Shown: positions 17,937-27,523, counted from the first letter of the stretch. The stretch is DNA of 64,000 bases from Flavobacterium sp. (GCA_014379405.1 JACMLU010000023.1:186001-250000); one strand, 5' to 3'. Translations and numbers: made by a program. The notes: generated from the letters alone by a model not told the origin.

Positions 17937-18650
17937 TTATTTCAGTTTTTGCAAATACATATTGACTACATTATCCAATCCGAGATAAATCGCTTCGGAA
18001 ATAAGTGCATGACCAATGGAAACCTCCAATAATCTAGGAATATTTTGATAAAAAAATTGGATGTTGTCCAGACTTAAATCGTGTCCAGCATTGATTCCCA
18101 AACCTAGTTCATTAGCCAAAATTGCCGATTTCACGTATGGGTCAATTCCGTTTTTGTTACCCAAACCATATTGGTGGGCAAAAGCTTCTGTGTATAATTC
18201 GATTCTTTCGGCTCCAATTATCTTTGCTCCTTCAATCATTTCGAGAACAGGATCCACAAAAATGGAGGTCCTGATTCCGTTTCGCTGAAACTCTTGTACC
18301 ATTTCTATTAGAAAATCCTTGTGCTTTATGGTATCCCAACCTGCATTTGAGGTTATGGCATCAACAGCATCGGGTACCAAAGTTACTTGTTCGGGTTTTA
18401 TTTCGAGAACCAAATCAACAAAAGATTTTTCGGGATTTCCTTCAATATTATATTCGGTATAAACAATCGATTTCAAGTCACGAGCATCTTGATAACGAAT
18501 GTGTCTTTCGTCTGGTCTTGGATGAATGGTGATTCCCTGACCGCCAAATTTTTGAATATCGGTAGCCACTTTTAACAAATCTGGAACATTTCCTCCACGA
18601 GCATTTCGTAAAGTTGCTATTTTGTTAATATTTACGCTTAACTTTGTCAT
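17937..18650 (-). CDS. pdxJ: Pyridoxine 5'-phosphate synthase
   Basis: Condenses 1-deoxy-xylulose 5-phosphate with 3-amino-2-oxopropyl phosphate to give pyridoxine 5'-phosphate, the DXP-dependent vitamin B6 route. The 237 residues start MTKLSVNINKIATLRNARG and contain GITIHPRPDERHI, the LVPD segment and GINAGHDL; these are characteristic of PdxJ TIM barrels. Length is normal. Genes for the hydrolase and small membrane protein follow on the same strand; a divergent CBS gene lies upstream. Confidence 0.95.
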   Translation of the reverse strand: MTKLSVNINKIATLRNARGGNVPDLLKVATDIQKFGGQGITIHPRPDERHIRYQDARDLKSIVYTEYNIEGNPEKSFVDLVLEIKPEQVTLVPDAVDAITSNAGWDTIKHKDFLIEMVQEFQRNGIRTSIFVDPVLEMIEGAKIIGAERIELYTEAFAHQYGLGNKNGIDPYVKSAILANELGLGINAGHDLSLDNIQFFYQNIPRLLEVSIGHALISEAIYLGLDNVVNMYLQKLK

Positions 18651-18761
18651 TGGAATACTTTTTGAAGATATTTATTGAATTTTGATTTGCAAAAATACAA
18701 AGTTAAATTAGCTGTAATTGTATAATTTTGATTATTTTGCGTCAAATATTTCGAATTGATT

Positions 18762-19421
18762 ATGACTGAAATTACAAACTATATTACCAATGATTTCAAA
18801 GCAATTGACAGCCAAGATAGTATGGCGGCTGTTCAGGTGTTTTTTGACGAATTAACTTTTTCCCATTTCCCGGTGATTGAAGAGGAAATCTACATTGGCA
18901 GCATTGCTTCAAATGATATTGAAACATTTGACGGTACTAAAAAAGTATTAGATTACAAATATTCACTTGAAGGATTTTTTGCACGAAGCAATATGATTTG
19001 GCTTGATGTCTTGGAGGTCTTCGCAAAAAACAACACTAATTTAGTTCCCGTTTTAGACGAAAAAAATAAATATGTTGGCTATTATGAAATTAGCGACATT
19101 ATGAAATTTTTTAACGAAACGCCATTTTTATTTGAACAAGGAAAAATTATTGTTGTCAAAAAAAGAGAATTGGATTATTCGATAAGCCAAATTGCCCAAA
19201 TTGTAGAAAGCAACGATGGAAAATTGCTAGGCTTATTCGTATCAGCAACTGATGGAGAATACCTTGAAGTGACACTAAAAATTAGCATCGGTCCTGTAAA
19301 TGAAATTATACAAGCTTTTAGAAGATATGATTATGAAATTATTTCGGAACATTTTGAAGATAATTACATCAACACATTAAAGGAACGTTCCGATTATTTG
19401 GACAAATATCTTAATATTTAA
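18762..19421 (+). CDS. CBS-domain protein
   Basis: This 219-residue protein has a tandem CBS pair over residues ~1-125 (AIDSQDSMAAVQVFFDEL, then VLDEKNKYVGYYEISDIMKFF) and a C-terminal ACT-like segment (LEVTLKISIGPVNEIIQAF). CBS pairs usually bind adenosine nucleotides, so a sensor role is reasonable but unproven. I chose ATG at 18762 over an upstream TTG. It is followed 11 nt later by nadK, with which it probably forms an operon. Confidence 0.78.
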   Translation: MTEITNYITNDFKAIDSQDSMAAVQVFFDELTFSHFPVIEEEIYIGSIASNDIETFDGTKKVLDYKYSLEGFFARSNMIWLDVLEVFAKNNTNLVPVLDEKNKYVGYYEISDIMKFFNETPFLFEQGKIIVVKKRELDYSISQIAQIVESNDGKLLGLFVSATDGEYLEVTLKISIGPVNEIIQAFRRYDYEIISEHFEDNYINTLKERSDYLDKYLNI

Positions 19422-19432
19422 AAACAAACTTG

Positions 19433-20317
19433 ATGAAAGTAGCCATTTACGGGAAATACTATCTAAACAGCACTGAACCCATTATAAAAGACATTTTTGT
19501 TTTTTTTATCAACAATAATGTTGAAATGATTATTGAGGCTGAATTTTTAAAAATATTACACGAAAAAAAAATCATCAAAAAAGAATACAAGACTTTCTCT
19601 TCACATACCGAATTGAACAACAGTTTTGACATGCTCATCAGCATTGGCGGCGACGGAACCATTTTGAGAGCTGCAGCACTAGTCCGAGATTCAGGCGTTC
19701 CGATTTTGGGAATAAATGCAGGAAGACTGGGTTTTTTGGCAACTGTTCAAAAAGAGAATATCGACGAGTTTATGCAATTCATCATTGATAAAAAATACAC
19801 CATCTCCAAAAGAACTTTGTTGAGCCTAACCTCTACTCCTACTAACGAAGCAATTGAAGAAATCAATTTCGGAATGAATGAAATTTCCGTTAGCCGGAAA
19901 GATACCACTTCGATGATTACGATAGAAACCTATTTGAACGACGAGTTTCTCAATTCCTATTGGGCAGACGGTTTAATTATCGCCACTCCTACTGGTTCAA
20001 CCGGCTATTCTATGAGCTGTGGCGGACCAATATTGACTCCCGATGTGAGAAGTTTTGTCATCACTCCTATTGCTCCCCATAACCTTAACGCACGTCCGCT
20101 AGTAGTACCAGACGAGACCGAAATTAGATTAAAAGTTTCAGGAAGGGAAGAAAATTACTTGGTTTCACTAGATTCCAGAATTACATCCGTAAAAAACGAA
20201 ACCATATTAGTTATCAAGAAAACCCCTTTTCAAATCAATATGGTAGAAATTCCCAAAGAAACGTTCTTGAAAACCCTACGAACCAAATTATTTTGGGGTG
20301 AAGACAGAAGAAACTAA
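19433..20317 (+). CDS. nadK: NAD kinase
   Basis: ATP-dependent phosphorylation of NAD to NADP. The 294 residues contain the diagnostic GGDGT (72-76), NAGRLGFLA, GSTGYSMSCGGP and the LNARPLVVP segment. ATG at 19433 is preferred to the TTG one codon earlier. It is paired with the CBS protein upstream. An inverted repeat follows at 20340-20374, then a fresh promoter for the envelope cluster. Confidence 0.95.
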   Translation: MKVAIYGKYYLNSTEPIIKDIFVFFINNNVEMIIEAEFLKILHEKKIIKKEYKTFSSHTELNNSFDMLISIGGDGTILRAAALVRDSGVPILGINAGRLGFLATVQKENIDEFMQFIIDKKYTISKRTLLSLTSTPTNEAIEEINFGMNEISVSRKDTTSMITIETYLNDEFLNSYWADGLIIATPTGSTGYSMSCGGPILTPDVRSFVITPIAPHNLNARPLVVPDETEIRLKVSGREENYLVSLDSRITSVKNETILVIKKTPFQINMVEIPKETFLKTLRTKLFWGEDRRN

Positions 20318-20339
20318 ATCATTTTTATAATCTACCATA

Positions 20340-20374
20340 CGAATACACTTGTTTTTCCCGTTAAAGTGTTTTCG
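20340..20374. repeat. Inverted repeat after nadK
   Basis: Arms CGAATACACTT and AAGTGTTTTCG (one mismatch) surround a 13-nt loop. There is no T run, so it may be a processing or attenuation hairpin and not a classic terminator. Confidence 0.45.
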
Positions 20375-20439
20375 AATCAATAAATCACTTCGTTTTAGTG
20401 TCAATTATTCAATAATACACACATTTAATATAATGGGTA

Positions 20440-20468
20440 TTGATTCGTGTTGATAATTATTATATTTG
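20440..20468 (+). promoter_or_regulatory. Promoter of the uppS-bamA envelope cluster
   Basis: TTG (20440-20442), 18 nt, TATATTTG (20461-20468). The DUF6089 start codon is 18 nt further on, and no other strong promoter is seen before uppS. Confidence 0.65.
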
Positions 20469-20485
20469 CACGCAATTTTAATTAA

Positions 20486-21160
20486 ATGTATAAATTATTC
20501 CAGCTACTGTTTTTGCTTTTTTTTTGTACTATGAATGCCCAAATACACGAACTGGGGGTTTTTGTAGGCGGAAGCAACTTTGTTGGTGATGTTGGACTTA
20601 CCACTTATATTACACCCAACGAACCTGCTCTTGGAATTCTATACAAGTGGAACAAAAGCCCTAGACACTCCTACCGTTTTTCATACACACAATCGAAAAT
20701 TTCCGCTAATGACCTTGATTCAAAAGAGCCTGGCAGAAATCAAAGAGGATATCATTTTGAAAATAGCATAAAAGAAGTATCTTTAGGCCTTGAATTCAAT
20801 TTTTTCGATTTTAATTTACACGAAGTCAAAAGAAAAGTTTCTCCTTATGTATATTCTGGAATAAGTTATTTCAGGTACGACGAACTATATATTTCATCGG
20901 GAGAAACATTTAAAGATTCAGGTGCCGGTTCATTTGCAATCCCAATGACAGTAGGCGTAAAATCAAATGTTTCACCCCGAATTGTAATAGGTTTGGAAGT
21001 TGGAGCAAGATACACATTGACGGATAACTTGGACGGAAGCAATCCAAAAGATGGAAATATGTTGAAATTTGGAAATATAAATAATAATGATTGGTACGTT
21101 TTTTCAGGACTAACCCTAACTTATACTTTTGGAAATAAACCCTGCTATTGTGCAGAATAG
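20486..21160 (+). CDS. DUF6089 outer-membrane beta-barrel protein
   Basis: This 224-residue protein has a signal peptide cleaved after MNAQ (residue ~19), followed by HELGVFVGGSNFVGDVG, the start of the DUF6089 family. Alternating aromatic/glycine strands and a terminal aromatic-rich strand (TLTYTFG) suggest a small beta-barrel. The family commonly sits immediately before uppS and bamA in Bacteroidota, as here, with only 3 nt to uppS, so a role in outer-membrane assembly is inferred from context only. Confidence 0.8.
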   Translation: MYKLFQLLFLLFFCTMNAQIHELGVFVGGSNFVGDVGLTTYITPNEPALGILYKWNKSPRHSYRFSYTQSKISANDLDSKEPGRNQRGYHFENSIKEVSLGLEFNFFDFNLHEVKRKVSPYVYSGISYFRYDELYISSGETFKDSGAGSFAIPMTVGVKSNVSPRIVIGLEVGARYTLTDNLDGSNPKDGNMLKFGNINNNDWYVFSGLTLTYTFGNKPCYCAE

Positions 21161-21163
21161 AAA

Positions 21164-21904
21164 ATGAATTTACTAGATAAAATAGACACCACTAATTTAC
21201 CCAAACATTTAGCCATCATTATGGATGGCAATGGTCGTTGGGCAAAAAAACAAGGGCTTTTACGTACTTTAGGCCATGAAAGCGGAACAAAATCCGTAAA
21301 AGAAAACATAAAAACCTGTGCTAAATTAGGCATAGAATTTCTTACCTTATATGCCTTCTCTTCCGAAAATTGGAACAGACCCAAAATAGAAGTTGAAACG
21401 TTGATGAAAATCTTGATAAGAGCTCTAAAAAAAGAGCTTAAAACACTTCAAGACAACAACATCAAATTAAACGCTATAGGCAATCTAGACAAATTACCTA
21501 ACTCAGCTCAAAAGGAGCTTCTGGACGTGATAGATAAGACCAAAGACAACACCAGAATGACCTTGACTCTAGCATTGAGTTATGGTTCAAGAGAAGAAAT
21601 AGTAAATGCTGTAAGAAACATAAGCGATAAAGTTAAAAATAATATAATTTCAATAGACTCTATTGACGATTCAATTATAAATGAGCATCTTTACACGCAA
21701 AATTTACCAGAGGTAGATTTATTAATACGAACAAGTGGAGAGCATAGAATAAGTAATTTTTTGTTATGGCAAATTGCCTACGCAGAATTATATTTTACTG
21801 ATATATTATGGCCAGACTTTAAAGAACAAGATTTGTATGAGGCTATCATTAGTTATCAAAAAAGAGAGCGTAGATTTGGAAAAACAAGTGAACAAATTAA
21901 ATAA
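21164..21904 (+). CDS. uppS: Isoprenyl transferase (undecaprenyl diphosphate synthase)
   Basis: Makes undecaprenyl diphosphate, the lipid carrier for peptidoglycan and surface glycans, by cis condensation of isopentenyl diphosphate. The 246 residues show AIIMDGNGRWAKKQG with catalytic Asp21, FSSENWNRP, and the C-terminal RTSGEHRISNFLLWQ with AYAELYF. It is part of the envelope cluster; its 3' end overlaps the probable bamA start. Confidence 0.96.
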   Translation: MNLLDKIDTTNLPKHLAIIMDGNGRWAKKQGLLRTLGHESGTKSVKENIKTCAKLGIEFLTLYAFSSENWNRPKIEVETLMKILIRALKKELKTLQDNNIKLNAIGNLDKLPNSAQKELLDVIDKTKDNTRMTLTLALSYGSREEIVNAVRNISDKVKNNIISIDSIDDSIINEHLYTQNLPEVDLLIRTSGEHRISNFLLWQIAYAELYFTDILWPDFKEQDLYEAIISYQKRERRFGKTSEQIK

Positions 21905-24593
21905 TTTTTTAGTGTTACAAAAAAGCATAAAGATAGTCCTTAGCCTTTTAATTTTTGGAAGTTTTTTTCAAATTAAAGCCCAAGAAAGAGTCCCTTTTGA
22001 CCAAGGAAAAACATACATACTAGCCAAAGTTGACATAGTTGGCAAAATAAGCTTCAACGCCAATACCGTAGTTACTTTTGCTGGCCTTGAAAAAGGACAA
22101 CAAATCACCGTTCCAGGAGAACAAATAAGCAATGCCATCAAAAAATTAGGAAAATTAGGTCTCTTTGATGAGATCTCTTTTTATATAAACCGAATCGAAA
22201 AAGATAGTATTTATCTTGATTTGCACGTTGAAGAACTCCCTAAATTGAACGAAGTGAAGATTGTTGGCGTTTCGAAAAGTAAAATCGAAGGATTAATTAA
22301 AGACAATGGTCTTACCAAGTCCAAAGTGGTGAATGAAAACCTGATTACAACCACAAAAAACTACATCGAAAACAAATACAAAAAAGACGGTTTCTATAAT
22401 ACCAAAGTAACCATAAATACCGTTATAGATACCGCAGAAGTTAACCAAGTTAATATGGTTGTAAAAATTGACAAAGGTTCAAAAGTTAAAATCAAGGAAA
22501 TTGATTTTGTCGGCAACAAGGAGCTGAAGGATCAAATCTTGCGTAAAGCGATGAAAGACACTAAACAAAAAACCCTTCTTACTTTAAAAACATCCAAATT
22601 TATCAAGGCAAAATACGAGGATGATTTAGAAAAGGTGATTGCAGCCTATAAAGAGAGAGGTTATAGAGACGCCAGAATCATCTCGGATTCTGTTGCTTAC
22701 AATACCGATTTAAAAGCTTTGATGATTAAGATAAAAGTCGAAGAAGGAAACAAATATCGTTTTGGAAACATTAAATTCCTTGGTAATACTGTCTACTCAG
22801 ACGAAGGACTTACTAGTATGCTGGGGATTAAAAAGGGAGACACTTACAATGGCGTACTTCTTGAAAAAAGAATCGCTGACAAGTCAAAACCAGATGGTGA
22901 TGATATTACCAATTTGTATCAAAACAACGGTTATTTGTTCTCTACCATCAACGCAGTGGAAACAAAAACAGCCAATGACTCTATCGATTTTGAAATTCGA
23001 ATCACTGAAGGCCCAATAGCTTATTTCAACAAAATTACAGTTACCGGAAACGACAAAACCAATGATCACGTAATTTATAGAGAATTGAGAACCAAACCGG
23101 GAGAAAAATACAACAAAGAATTATTGATAAGAACCATCCGTGAAATTGGTCAATTAGGATTTTTTGATCCCGAAACAATTGAACCAAAATTCAAAAACGT
23201 CGATGCCTCTGCAGGAACAGTTGATATTGAATATCCCTTGACCGAAAAAGGAGCTAGCCAAATTGAACTTCAAGGAGGTTATGGCGGTGGTGGTTTTATT
23301 GGTACTTTAGGATTGTCATTTAATAATTTCTCAGCTAGAAATTTGTTTAATAAAGAAGCATACAAACCACTTCCTATGGGAGACGGACAAAAAGTATCCT
23401 TGAGACTCCAAGCAAGTTCTTATTACAGAACCTATAGCGCTTCCTTTTCAGAACCTTGGTTTGGAAAACAAAAACCGGTAAATCTTACTACTTCTGTATC
23501 TTACACAAGTCAGTTTTACAACAATTTTCAAACCCAAAAAGTAGATAAATCCAAAAGTTTCAACATCTTGACACTTTCTGCTGGTATTTACAAAAGACTT
23601 ACAGTTCCAGATGATTATTTCGGATTGTCGCAAACCATCAGTTACCAACATTATGATTTACATAATTACAATACTGGTCTGTTTACATTTGGTAATGGAG
23701 CATCAAGAAACTTGGCTTATACAGTAGGATTCTCAAGAAGCAATAAAGGGGTCAACCCAATATTCCCAACCTATGGTGCAGAATTTAGTTTGGTTGGTAA
23801 ATTTACGCTTCCTTACTCTTTATTTAACGGAGTGGATTATGCTACATTAGGCGATAAAGAAGAATATAAATATGTTTATTCTGGAACAAATTATGTAGAT
23901 TCAAATCTTAAACAGGTTAAGTCTGGAGATTATCTTGATGCAGTGCCAACCGCTTTGAATCCATATCCAAACAAAGTTGACAACTACCAAGATGCAGCGG
24001 CTGACCCTGCAAAGGTGGATCAAAAGAAATACAATTGGCTAGAATATTACAAAATAAAGTTCAAAGCAGATTGGTATACAAAAGTTTATGGTAAATTAGT
24101 ACTCCGATCTTTGGTAGAATACGGATTCTTGGGAGCATATAACAAAGACAGAGGTATTATTCCTTTTGAAAGATACTTCTTAGGTGGAGATGGAATGGCA
24201 AATTATTCTATGGATGGTAGAGAAACCATAGCCTTAAGAGGATATCCAAACAGTTCATTAACTCCAATAAACGATAAAGGTGAGCCAATTGGAGCAACTA
24301 TTTATAACAAATATTCTATGGAATTGCGATACCCAATAACTTTGAAAGCATCGGCATCCATTTATGCTTTGACCTTTTTAGAAGCTGGTTCGTCATTTGA
24401 CACTTTCAAAAATTATAATCCATTTGCTTTGAGTCGTTCGGCTGGAGTTGGATTAAGAGTATTTATGCCGGCTTTTGGTTTATTGGGAATAGATTTTGGT
24501 TATGGTTTTGATGGATTACCACAAGCAAATGGAACATTGGGATCAACACCAAATGGTTGGGAAACGCATTTCATTATTGGACAACAATTTTAA
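21888..24593 (+). CDS. bamA: Outer-membrane protein assembly factor BamA
   Basis: Omp85-family insertase of outer-membrane beta-barrels. After a signal peptide ending KAQ comes a row of POTRA domains (from ILAKVDIVGK to about residue 430) and a C-terminal 16-strand barrel; the conserved GLRVFMPAFG and the aromatic terminus IIGQQF are visible. The frame has no nearby ATG that gives a clean signal peptide: the first in-frame ATG lies deep inside uppS. I chose GTG at 21888 (17-nt overlap with uppS, 901 residues); GTG at 21912 is an alternative. It is followed by two Skp-like chaperone genes. Confidence 0.92.
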   Translation: MNKLNNFLVLQKSIKIVLSLLIFGSFFQIKAQERVPFDQGKTYILAKVDIVGKISFNANTVVTFAGLEKGQQITVPGEQISNAIKKLGKLGLFDEISFYINRIEKDSIYLDLHVEELPKLNEVKIVGVSKSKIEGLIKDNGLTKSKVVNENLITTTKNYIENKYKKDGFYNTKVTINTVIDTAEVNQVNMVVKIDKGSKVKIKEIDFVGNKELKDQILRKAMKDTKQKTLLTLKTSKFIKAKYEDDLEKVIAAYKERGYRDARIISDSVAYNTDLKALMIKIKVEEGNKYRFGNIKFLGNTVYSDEGLTSMLGIKKGDTYNGVLLEKRIADKSKPDGDDITNLYQNNGYLFSTINAVETKTANDSIDFEIRITEGPIAYFNKITVTGNDKTNDHVIYRELRTKPGEKYNKELLIRTIREIGQLGFFDPETIEPKFKNVDASAGTVDIEYPLTEKGASQIELQGGYGGGGFIGTLGLSFNNFSARNLFNKEAYKPLPMGDGQKVSLRLQASSYYRTYSASFSEPWFGKQKPVNLTTSVSYTSQFYNNFQTQKVDKSKSFNILTLSAGIYKRLTVPDDYFGLSQTISYQHYDLHNYNTGLFTFGNGASRNLAYTVGFSRSNKGVNPIFPTYGAEFSLVGKFTLPYSLFNGVDYATLGDKEEYKYVYSGTNYVDSNLKQVKSGDYLDAVPTALNPYPNKVDNYQDAAADPAKVDQKKYNWLEYYKIKFKADWYTKVYGKLVLRSLVEYGFLGAYNKDRGIIPFERYFLGGDGMANYSMDGRETIALRGYPNSSLTPINDKGEPIGATIYNKYSMELRYPITLKASASIYALTFLEAGSSFDTFKNYNPFALSRSAGVGLRVFMPAFGLLGIDFGYGFDGLPQANGTLGSTPNGWETHFIIGQQF

Positions 24594-24628
24594 AAAATTG
24601 GTATAAATTTTTCTAATATAGTAAAGTT

Positions 24629-26086
24629 ATGAAAAAACAATTTTTAATTCTATTTTTAGCACTGATTCTAACCAGTACATTTCAGGCACAAACCAGAGGT
24701 ACAAAAGTGGGTTACATTGATATGGAATACATTTTGCAAAATGTACCCGATTATACGGAAGCCCAAAATCAATTAGAACAAAAAGCCCAGAAATGGAAGC
24801 AAGAAATTGAAGCCAAAAAAATTGAAATCAACAAACTAAAAGAAGCTTTAAAAGCAGAAAAAGCCTTGTTGACAAAAGGACTTATTGAAGAAAGAATTGC
24901 TGAAATTACGTTCCTTGAAAATGAAACTTTGGACTACCAACAAAAAAGATTTGGACCAGACGGTGATTTGATGAGACAAAAAGCTGGCCTGACAAAACCA
25001 ATCCAAGACCAAGTTTTTACAGCAGTGCAGGATATCGCCGAAACTAAAAAATATGATTTTATCTTTGACAAAACTTCAGATTTGACGATGCTTTTTGCAG
25101 CAAAAAGATTTGATATTAGCGATCAGATAATTCGTGTTTTGAATCGAACCGAAAAAAGAGAGCAGTTGACCAAAAAACAACTCAAAGAGGAAGAAGCCAA
25201 GGAAGCCAAAGAAGATGCACTTGACGAGAATCCAGTTTTGGCAGACAGACAAAAAGCATTAGACGCAAAAAAATCGGCAAGAGATAAAGCTATTGCTGAT
25301 AGAATATTATTACAAGAAGAAAGAAAAAGAACAGCTGAAGAAAGAAGATTACAAATCATAGCCGATAGAGCAGCCAAAAAAACGGGTGTTGCACCTTCTA
25401 CATCAGCAGCAGTTAGTTCCAATACTGGCAACACTGTAGAAAAAGCTGCTGCTATAACAGCTGCTGCCGAAGCAAAACAAAAAATGCTTGACGAGAGAAA
25501 CGCAGCACTTGAGGCACGTAAAAAAGCGGTAGAAGACAACAAAAAAGCTCAAGAAGATAAAAGAAAACAAATTTTAGCCGAAAGGGAAGCTAAAAAAACT
25601 GGAGCTATTACTCCAACAGCTGCTGCTGCAGGCACGGCAGTAACTAGCAGCGCTAACGCAGAAAAAGAAGCAGCAAAAACAGCTGCAGCCGAAGCAAAAC
25701 AAAAACAAATCGACGCTAGGGCAAAAAACTTGGAAGAACGCAAAAAAGTAGTCGAAGACAACAAAAAGGCACTAGAAGAAAAAAGAAAGCAAGCACTAGA
25801 AGATAAAGAAGCTAAAAAAACTGGCACGGTTTCTGAAAGTACAACAAAAGAAGAGCCAAAAACAAAAGAAGCCGTTACTGCTGAAGCTGCAAAAGAAACA
25901 ACAAAAACTCCAGCGGAAGAAGCCAAACAAAAACAAATCGATGCAAAAGCAAAAGCATTGGAGGATCGTAAAAAAGTGATTGAAGATCGTAAAAAAGAAT
26001 TGGAAGCAAAAAGAAAAAAAATACTTGAAGATAGAGAAGCAGCAGCAAAAAAAGCGCAAGAAGAAAAATTAAAAACAACAAAATAA
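24629..26086 (+). CDS. OmpH/Skp-like periplasmic protein with long repeated coiled-coil tail
   Basis: The first ~185 residues are an OmpH (Skp) domain: signal peptide ending TFQAQ, then KVGYIDMEYILQNVPDY, a charged helical hairpin and KYDFIFDKTSDLTMLF. Skp carries unfolded outer-membrane proteins to BamA. The remaining ~300 residues are a Lys/Glu/Ala-rich extension built of about four ~70-residue repeats, each with a helix such as AKQKQIDARAKNLEERKK and a linker beginning AKKTG and rich in Ala/Thr/Ser. Usual family members are ~170 residues, like the next gene. The tail is predicted coiled coil with flexible joints; its role is unknown. Confidence 0.85.
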   Translation: MKKQFLILFLALILTSTFQAQTRGTKVGYIDMEYILQNVPDYTEAQNQLEQKAQKWKQEIEAKKIEINKLKEALKAEKALLTKGLIEERIAEITFLENETLDYQQKRFGPDGDLMRQKAGLTKPIQDQVFTAVQDIAETKKYDFIFDKTSDLTMLFAAKRFDISDQIIRVLNRTEKREQLTKKQLKEEEAKEAKEDALDENPVLADRQKALDAKKSARDKAIADRILLQEERKRTAEERRLQIIADRAAKKTGVAPSTSAAVSSNTGNTVEKAAAITAAAEAKQKMLDERNAALEARKKAVEDNKKAQEDKRKQILAEREAKKTGAITPTAAAAGTAVTSSANAEKEAAKTAAAEAKQKQIDARAKNLEERKKVVEDNKKALEEKRKQALEDKEAKKTGTVSESTTKEEPKTKEAVTAEAAKETTKTPAEEAKQKQIDAKAKALEDRKKVIEDRKKELEAKRKKILEDREAAAKKAQEEKLKTTK

Positions 26087-26118
26087 ATACAAACAATAAT
26101 TAATTAATATTTAAAACA

Positions 26119-26628
26119 ATGAAACAAATCAAAACTTTACTAATTGCTGCAATACTAGTTTTAGGAGCCAGCCAAACTATTAATGCACAAGCAAAAGTAG
26201 CTCATGTAGAAGTAAGTGAAATTATGACAAAAATGCCTGCAATGCTGGACGCTCAAAAACAACTTGAAAAATTGAGCGCTACTTATGATGCAGATTACAA
26301 AAAAATGGCTGAAGAATTTAAAGCAAAATTAGCTCTTTATGACAAAGAAGCTGCTACAGTTACAGAAGCAGTTAATGCAGAACGTCAAAAAGAAGTTCAA
26401 GACATGCAAAAAAGAATCCAAGATTTTGGTCAAAATGCACAAAAAGAATTACAACAAAAACAAGAAGACATAACTAAACCAATCTACGAAAAAGTAAGAG
26501 CTTCTATCCAAAAAGTGGCTAAAGCAAAAGGTTTTCAATATATTCTTGACGGATCTGCTGGAGGTGCTCTTTTACTTGCTGACGGTCCAAACTTGACTGC
26601 CGACGTAAAAAAAGATTTAGGTTTCTAA
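26119..26628 (+). CDS. OmpH/Skp family periplasmic chaperone
   Basis: 169 residues of normal Skp length: signal peptide ending INAQ, strand KVAHVEVSEIMTKMP, long charged alpha-helical arms, and C-terminal KGFQYILDGSAGGALLLADG. The predicted role is to hold nascent outer-membrane proteins in the periplasm for BamA. It is the last gene before a terminator. It is paralogous to the tailed OmpH protein directly upstream. Confidence 0.92.
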   Translation: MKQIKTLLIAAILVLGASQTINAQAKVAHVEVSEIMTKMPAMLDAQKQLEKLSATYDADYKKMAEEFKAKLALYDKEAATVTEAVNAERQKEVQDMQKRIQDFGQNAQKELQQKQEDITKPIYEKVRASIQKVAKAKGFQYILDGSAGGALLLADGPNLTADVKKDLGF

Positions 26629-26649
26629 TAACCGACTGAATTTTAATCA

Positions 26650-26687
26650 AAAACCGCTCTCCCAAAAAATTGGAATTGAGCGGTTTT
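26650..26687 (+). terminator. Terminator of the bamA-ompH cluster
   Basis: Arms AAAACCGCTC and GAGCGGTTTT with a following T run. Confidence 0.85.
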
Positions 26688-26727
26688 TTTATACCCTGAA
26701 TTTTTAGGATATTTAAAATGCAGCACT

Positions 26728-26735
26728 TAACTTTG
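26728..26735 (+). promoter_or_regulatory. Possible -7 box for murI
   Basis: TAACTTTG matches TAnnTTTG and ends 4 nt before the murI ATG; no good -33 box is visible. If used, the mRNA would be leaderless. Confidence 0.35.
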
Positions 26736-26739
26736 TTTT

Positions 26740-27516
26740 ATGGAGAACAATAAACCTATCGGAATTTTTGACTCAGGAATTGGTGGAACCTCCATTTGGG
26801 AGGCCATTCATCAATTACTTCCCAATGAGAAAACCATTTATTTAGCCGATAGCAAAAATGCTCCTTACGGTCAGAAAACAAAAGCTGAAATAGTTACCCT
26901 AAGCATAAAAAACACCGAGTTCCTGCTCAAAATGGATTGCAAATTAATTGTGGTAGCCTGCAATACAGCAACAACAAATGCCATCCAGGAATTGAGGGCA
27001 AAATACAATATCCCATTTATTGGTATAGAACCGGCAATAAAACCGGCAGCAACAAATTCAAAAACACAAACCATAGGAATTCTAGCCACACAAGGCACTC
27101 TAAATAGCGAGCTCTTTAACAAAACTGCCGAGATGTATCAAGACACGAAAATCATTGAACAAGTAGGCCATGGATTAGTTAAACTCATAGAAAGCGGCAA
27201 TATCGATTCACCAGAGATGACACATCTACTTCACTCCTATCTTGACCCAATGATTAAAGCCAATATTGATTATCTAGTATTGGGTTGCAGCCATTATCCG
27301 TATTTGATTCCGCAAATAAAAAATATTCTTCCTGCAGACATTCAAATTATCGATTCTGGCGAGGCTGTAGCCAAGCAAACTCAAAACATACTCAAAGAAA
27401 AGGTAGGATTATCATCAATTAAAAAAAAAGAACCGATATTTTATACCAATTCCAATCCAAAAGTGCTTTCGGATATTCTTGGAAATAAATATGAAATAAT
27501 TGAAAAAGATTTCTAA
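26740..27516 (+). CDS. murI: Glutamate racemase
   Basis: Interconverts L- and D-glutamate for peptidoglycan. The 258 residues contain IFDSGIGGTS, the two catalytic cysteines in VVACNTATT (Cys74) and LGCSHYP (Cys183), and APYGQKT. Length is typical. It sits at the end of the envelope cluster but after a terminator, so it may have its own promoter. The next gene is convergent with an 8-nt spacing. Confidence 0.95.
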   Translation: MENNKPIGIFDSGIGGTSIWEAIHQLLPNEKTIYLADSKNAPYGQKTKAEIVTLSIKNTEFLLKMDCKLIVVACNTATTNAIQELRAKYNIPFIGIEPAIKPAATNSKTQTIGILATQGTLNSELFNKTAEMYQDTKIIEQVGHGLVKLIESGNIDSPEMTHLLHSYLDPMIKANIDYLVLGCSHYPYLIPQIKNILPADIQIIDSGEAVAKQTQNILKEKVGLSSIKKKEPIFYTNSNPKVLSDILGNKYEIIEKDF

Positions 27517-27523
27517 AGAATAG

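Noticed and set aside
25123..25926. Long minus-strand ORFs rich in Ser/Ala/Phe opposite the tailed OmpH gene
   Set aside because: They mirror the Lys/Glu/Ala repeats of the plus-strand gene; composition is a codon shadow and there is no independent start or family match.
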